NCBI GenBank assembly: GCA_963921825.1
Contig: OY997596.1
Span: forward strand, 59,222,754-59,286,753
DNA from: Erodium maritimum
Taxonomy: Eukaryota; Streptophyta; Magnoliopsida; Geraniales; Geraniaceae
Direction of reading: 5' to 3'
Length of the DNA stretch: 64,000 nt
The notes beneath the pieces are model-generated. The model saw only the letters and a program-made list of their open reading frames with translations. It was not told the DNA's origin and did not search any database. Both the position numbers and the translations under genes were made by a program. Shown one piece after another: positions 59,954 to 64,000 of the stretch; position 1 is the stretch's first letter; every line of letters starts with the position of its first letter.

Positions 59954-60613
59954 TCATCTTGGTGCAACTTGATAGGGATATGAATCCCATGAAAGCGGAA
60001 AATGCTCATGACAACAAGTGTCAAGAACATCTACCACAATAGAGTAATATAAGCTCACAAATGGGGAATGAGGACTAGCAAATATATAACAAAAATTATG
60101 CTTTATTTTAAAAACCCTATGCTCAATATTAAATTTGAAAATCAATGGGATGGGTTGAACATGTATAGTTGATTTGCTAGAATCCAAAAATGAATCTCCC
60201 ACTCCGAAGGGAATTTCGACATCATGCTCGATGTCTACCAAAATAAAATCCATGGGAGATTCAAGTATAACCCCTCTCTTGAGAACATCTTCCATAGTAC
60301 CCCTTGGATATCTAATAGATTTATCAGCCAACTCTATGGATATTATGGAAGGATTCGGTTCAATAAGAGTTTGTGAACTATTTTCTACAATTATACAATC
60401 ATTATTTACATCTAAAGAATTCAATGCATCAAAAATATATGGAGATGACATAGATAATATACAAGCGGGACTAGAATTTGATACCTCACATTCCGCACTT
60501 ACCTCTAAACTCATGATTGAATCATGAGTTTCTTGCTCTATTGTGTCACAGAAGTGTTCGGAATGATCATCCTCAATGTGAGTTGCTTGATCATGTAGAG
60601 CTCTCTCATTCAT
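59954..60613 (-). other. Protease-like segment of the LTR fossil
   Basis: Contains ELADKSIRYPRGTMEDVL followed by an MDFILVDIEHD-type stretch, the C-terminal half of Athila-type retropepsins. Part of a broken element. Confidence 0.65.
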
Positions 60614-60655
60614 AAATTGTATGAGAAGATTTATCTGATCTTCAAGCTTTTGAAA

Positions 60656-60964
60656 TCACTCGTCCATTTCTCTCTTTCTTTCTTCGTCTTCTTTATTCTT
60701 CTCCGCCAATTTATTCATGAGAGCAAGACACATTGCTTCAAGTGATGACTCCTCATCATAAGACAATTGTGGTTCAACTTGATAACCTTGATCAAAAGTG
60801 GAAGCGTCCTTCCAACATTGACTATAGTCTATTGCCTTCACAAAATACTCACAATCGTAGTAAGCATGACCATTAGATCCACACAAATCACAATACCCAT
60901 TATTATCAGACCAATTCTCCATAAAATTTATGTTGCAATGAATTAACTGAAAATATATATACAA
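60656..60964 (-). other. Gag zinc-knuckle segment of the LTR fossil
   Basis: Carries YCDLCGSNGHAYYDCEYF, a CX2CX4HX4C knuckle as in Athila-type gag, followed by an acidic, Lys/Glu-rich end. Part of a broken element. Confidence 0.65.
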
Positions 60965-61018
60965 AAAAAATGAAACAGTCTCAACACAAATTAAAAATAT
61001 AAGTGTTGCTTTAGTTGC

Positions 61019-61036
61019 TCCCCGGCAACGGCGCCA
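61019..61036 (-). other. Primer-binding site complementary to tRNA-Asp
   Basis: The minus strand reads TGGCGCCGTTGCCGGGGA, the complement of the 3' end of plant tRNA-Asp. It lies 6 nt from the LTR end at 61043. This fixes the element's internal orientation as minus. Confidence 0.85.
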
Positions 61037-61042
61037 TTAACT

Positions 61043-62607
61043 TGACACCCTGAGAATTAACTCACAAAAAGGGCGCGGCAAGCGCACCGGTCGTCAAGTA
61101 GTATTTCGGTTCAAGTCCGGTTATCGTACCCAAGGGAGCAGTAAAACAGACACTCGATTTAAAATCCGTTAGTTAATCTGTTTCTGAAAAGATTTGTTTT
61201 TGGTTTTAAAGATGTAAATAACAGTTTGAGGTCTAAAGTAAAATAAATTGGAATCAAGTAAGAGACAAAATATCAGGTGTTTGTGAAATTCAGAGAAAAG
61301 GTGATCTAGGACTTTAACGGGGTCACAATATGACGATTAATTCGCAGGGGTTTGTGTTTACATGTGCAAATAAGGTAAGTCTAAGGTAACGGAAGTTCTC
61401 TCAGCTGGTCCTAAACATCTTTCGATCGAATTAGGTCCCTAGTATAATCTGACCACCTAGTTATTTCTAATCTGGGTGTAGTGAGACATACAACATTACG
61501 ATTCATGAACTCCTCTAACTTTCGGTTTATACGCCTATAGCTGTTACACTCGTGTTAACCTAACTTTATTAGAGACTAGATTTAAACCCGAGTTACATAA
61601 TTCTTAGTCCTTTTAGACACTCTCAGCTTTCGATTATTGAGTGCTAAAACCTAATCAACTATCAAGTGATCAATTTGATGAAGCATTAATTCCAAATTAT
61701 GTAAACAGTATCCTAAACACAAATTGCACACAATAACCACAAACTTATTGGATCAATTACTCATATTGCTTCCCCTAGCCCTAGATCAATAGAAATTTAG
61801 TTCATGGAGAAGAAGGAAAAACACAAAGATGAAAAAGAACAAGAGATAAACATAACTGAAAGGTAAAGTTGATACAAAATACCAATTCAATGATGAAACT
61901 TCAATAGTTTTGTTTCAATCCTTGTTCCTAAGCACTTCTCTCTCACCAAAACTCAAACCCTAACTCTCAATCTCTCTAAAATAATGTCCAATACAAGTTC
62001 TCCCCTTCTTAATGGATGCTCTTCTATATATAGGACTTCAAGACCTCTTTCCCTACTCCAAATAGGAATTGGAATAGGTAAATTTTGCTTTTGAATGAGG
62101 AAATTTCCTATTTTTATGCCAAACACGGAGCTGGGAGAAGGCCTGACTCGTGTGGCCCGGGGCGTGGCCCGAAATGGGCCCAAAAACGGGCCGGAATGAG
62201 GCCCGGAACGTGCTGGAATCCGGTCCGGAATGAGACCTGTAATGGGCCAGAATCCGGCCCGGAACGTGGCCCGGAACGGACCCCTTCCCGTATCAGAACA
62301 GTGACGGCCCCTTGATGAAAGTTGTAGATCTTTGAATTCTCTTCGATTTGATATATTATTTGAAGCAATTCGGAGTTCGTATGAGGGAGTTATGCCCTTC
62401 GCAAGATCAGCCAGCTTCCACAACTCCTAAAACCGGGGTTTCCTCTATTTTTGCCCTTTTTTCGATCAAAGCACCTACAAAACACAACGAGAGACAAAGT
62501 ACGAGTAAAGAGAGAAGAGTGCACCAAATTGTACAACCCCGGGACTAAAGAGCTCAATAATGTGGGCTAAAAACATCCAAAAACCGATGCATTTTATGCC
62601 TACATCA
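61043..62607 (-). repeat. LTR, right arm
   Basis: LTR of about 1.56 kb on the minus strand, TGATG..TGTCA, next to the primer-binding site. The CATTCCGGGCC-type minisatellite lies at 62150-62285. Confidence 0.85.
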
Positions 62608-64000
62608 ATACATCGCTTCGAATCAGGTAATCCTCGCTTTGTCATTGTAGCTTCTGCCAAAGACGGAGTTCCCTCTTCTCCGGCGCCTTCGCGAGATCGT
62701 CCAGAGGACCCGTGCAAGCTCTTTGTCATAAACCTCCCACCAGCAGCCAAGGAGCCTTGGATTCGTCGGTTTTTCTCCGCTCATGGTAGCGTCTCCGGAA
62801 TATATCTCAGTCGCCGATCAGTTTCGTCCGGCCGTCCCTTTTGCTTCATTCACGGCGCCTCCCCAAGTGATTGTCAGCAAATGGATTCTGTTCTGAATGG
62901 GAAATGTGTTGTAGGACGTAGGATTTTGGTCGTCCCGGCTTGGCTTGATCCTTCTCGCAAGACTCGTTCGACTTGGCGACCCTCTGTTCCCGTAAAATCC
63001 GCTAATCCGGTAGGCACCTCTGTCAGTATTGGAACTGTGGCGACTGACTTATTGTCTGCAGCCACTTCTAGTGTTATAGGCATCGTTCACAACAACCTTT
63101 CCTCAGCTCAATTGGTGGAAGCTCTGACTTCGGCTGGTCTTTCGAATTATCAGGTTAAGAGTTTTGGGAAGAGAATGTTCATGATTTCTTCGGCAGATTC
63201 GGAGAAGGATTGGTCCCCCCTTCGTCCCTCGTTTGATATTGTGCGTTCTACAGGAGAGCTCCTTACTAAACCTGGGTTTTTTAAGTGGGTTTCGGTCTCT
63301 GGTCTCCCTATTCAAGGCTGGAGCCTAGATAATTTTGTGAAGATTGGCTCCGGTTTGGGCGATGTTTTACAGGTGGTTCGATATGAGTTTGAGGGGCTCT
63401 TCTACTTGATACACCGCAAGGATCATTTAGCTACGATGAATCATGTTTTTCAGCTTGGGGAAGATTCTCTGAATCTATGGGTCGAGTCAGTCCCATTCAG
63501 TGCAGTTCCTTGCCCGGTGGCATTTTCAGAGTCATCCTCCTCGCAGGATTCTGAGTCAGCTTCGGAGACGCTATCCACTCCAAATATTTCTCCCTCACGC
63601 GAGCCCACGCGTGCAGAGGATGTTCAAATTTCAAAACGCTTATCGGATGAGGATCGTTCCCCTTTATCAAATCAAGGGTTTTAAGATTACGAAGAGTCCT
63701 TCCTTGGTTCAGGCTCTCCAACGATCGTACCTGACTCATTTTGGCTATCAGTCGTTCCAATCGCGACCCACAATCCCTTGGAGCCCACTTCTTCTCAGTT
63801 GCGTGCAACGCAAGTTACTTCAGCTTCAGGAAAACGGAAAGGAAAGGCTACTGCTCATGCAAAACCCTTTCGCGTTTCAGGCCCGTCTAAGCTCTCGTCT
63901 CCTGTTCCGACCACCTGGGATCATGTCAAACGTATTGGCTACAAGGCTCTAACGTTTGGAGGTGATGCTCGGGATCAATTCGAAAATTTTGAAGCTGATT
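62608..64000 (+). mobile_element. LINE with RRM-type ORF1, continuing past the window
   Basis: The target LINE of the LTR insertion resumes here after the second ATACA copy. The ORF1 reading frame continues to the window edge; ORF2, if present, lies outside. Confidence 0.75.
62613..63684 (+). CDS. LINE ORF1 protein with RNA-recognition motif
   Basis: The frame carries an RRM (LFVINLPPAAKEPWIRRFFS, GRPFCFIHGA, GRRILVVPAW). About 170 residues later comes the segment FFKWVSVSGLPIQGWSLDNF..IGSGLGDVL, matching the W-x-G-L-P-x-x-W-S module of plant LINE ORF1 proteins, then a Ser-rich tail. An in-frame TAA at 63682-63684 interrupts it, but the same frame stays open beyond (SGKRKGKATAHAKPF, TTWDHVKRIGY) to the window end, so the stop looks like a single nonsense change. 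The N-terminal codons are at 56075-56223. RRM-bearing ORF1 is known in plant L1 lineages; a host SR-protein is unlikely given the downstream module. Confidence 0.75.

Larger units (their letters stand above)
56224..62607 (-). mobile_element. Athila-like LTR retrotransposon fossil with inverted LTRs
   Basis: A broken Ty3/gypsy, Athila-like element of 6.4 kb. Both outer ends are the LTR 5' terminus (TGATGTAGG at 56224; CCTACATCA ending 62607), flanked by the perfect 5-bp duplication ATACA (56219-56223, 62608-62612). The LTR-derived arms (56224-57733 plus strand, 61043-62607 minus strand) are inverted relative to each other. Next to the right arm is a tRNA-Asp primer-binding site. On the minus strand follow a gag-type zinc-knuckle segment and a protease-like segment; the Athila-typical word CGCTTGTTGGGAGGCAACCC lies near 59721-59740. 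No reverse transcriptase or integrase is recognised. The arms differ by a few percent by eye, mostly at CpG, so it is moderately young. Confidence 0.8.

Noticed and set aside
61019-61036. Part of a tRNA-Asp gene
   Set aside because: Only the 18 nt complementary to the tRNA 3' end are present, placed 6 nt from an LTR end.
56224-62607. A foldback or MULE-type DNA transposon with 1.5-kb terminal inverted repeats
   Set aside because: The arms are LTRs: a tRNA-Asp primer-binding site sits next to one, gag and protease-like segments follow, and the duplication is 5 bp.
62613-63684. A host RNA-binding (SR-like) protein
   Set aside because: The RRM is followed by the conserved plant LINE ORF1 module, and the frame extends across a transposon insertion site.

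Overview
This is nuclear DNA of a flowering plant, most likely a eudicot. Genes are multi-exon with GT-AG introns, the products are plant-specific (ABA co-receptor PP2C, Golgi PMT methyltransferase, bifunctional P5CS, WAK-like kinases), and the gaps are AT-rich and full of plant transposable elements. Six protein genes read as intact after splicing by eye: a clade-A PP2C of the PP2CA/AHG3 type (1324-2751, +), a PMT11-type methyltransferase (6409-10859, -, 9 exons), GDP-mannose pyrophosphorylase VTC1/CYT1 (30565-32283, +), a nuclear gene for mitochondrial ribosomal protein L5 (33689-36238, +), a mitochondrial MAM33/p32-family protein (38377-40141, +) and delta-1-pyrroline-5-carboxylate synthase P5CS (45922-52414, -, 20 exons).

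The most striking locus is 33.7-40.1 kb. The rpl5 gene, normally mitochondrial in plants, is here nuclear. Its exon 1 is a diverged duplicate of exon 1 of the MAM33 gene lying 2.1 kb downstream, and the first codons of its exon 2 also match MAM33 exon 2. It therefore looks like a completed mitochondrion-to-nucleus gene transfer in which a partial tandem copy of MAM33 supplied promoter region, targeting presequence, intron and splice site. Donor and recipient still lie side by side, separated mainly by a later LINE insertion with a clear target-site duplication.

The rest is accessory. From 14.9 to 20.7 kb lies a tandem array of dead WAKL20-like receptor kinase copies, then a lone ectodomain ORF at 22.1 kb flanked by direct repeats. 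A PIF/Harbinger element carrying only the Myb-like ORF1 (27187-29510, TAA target duplication) ends about 95 bp upstream of the VTC1 TATA box. Several short LINE-type retroposons, most with readable target-site duplications and lacking an ORF2, sit at 3.2, 12.1, 36.9, 41.1, 42.3 and 43.9 kb; 3'-end pieces lie at 53.0 and 54.4 kb. One of them splits a SINE. MITEs sit in introns of PMT11, RPL5, MAM33 and P5CS.

At the right end an Athila-like LTR fossil (56224-62607) has its two 1.5-kb LTRs in inverted rather than direct orientation, yet is bounded by a perfect 5-bp ATACA duplication. It lies inside the ORF1 of an RRM-type LINE that continues to the window edge.

The genes are independently transcribed; I see no operon-like organisation. 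PP2CA, P5CS and VTC1 all belong to stress physiology (ABA signalling, proline, ascorbate), but nothing in the sequence shows that their linkage is functional. Splice sites were placed by eye from GT-AG boundaries, reading phase and remembered family sequences; none was tested computationally.
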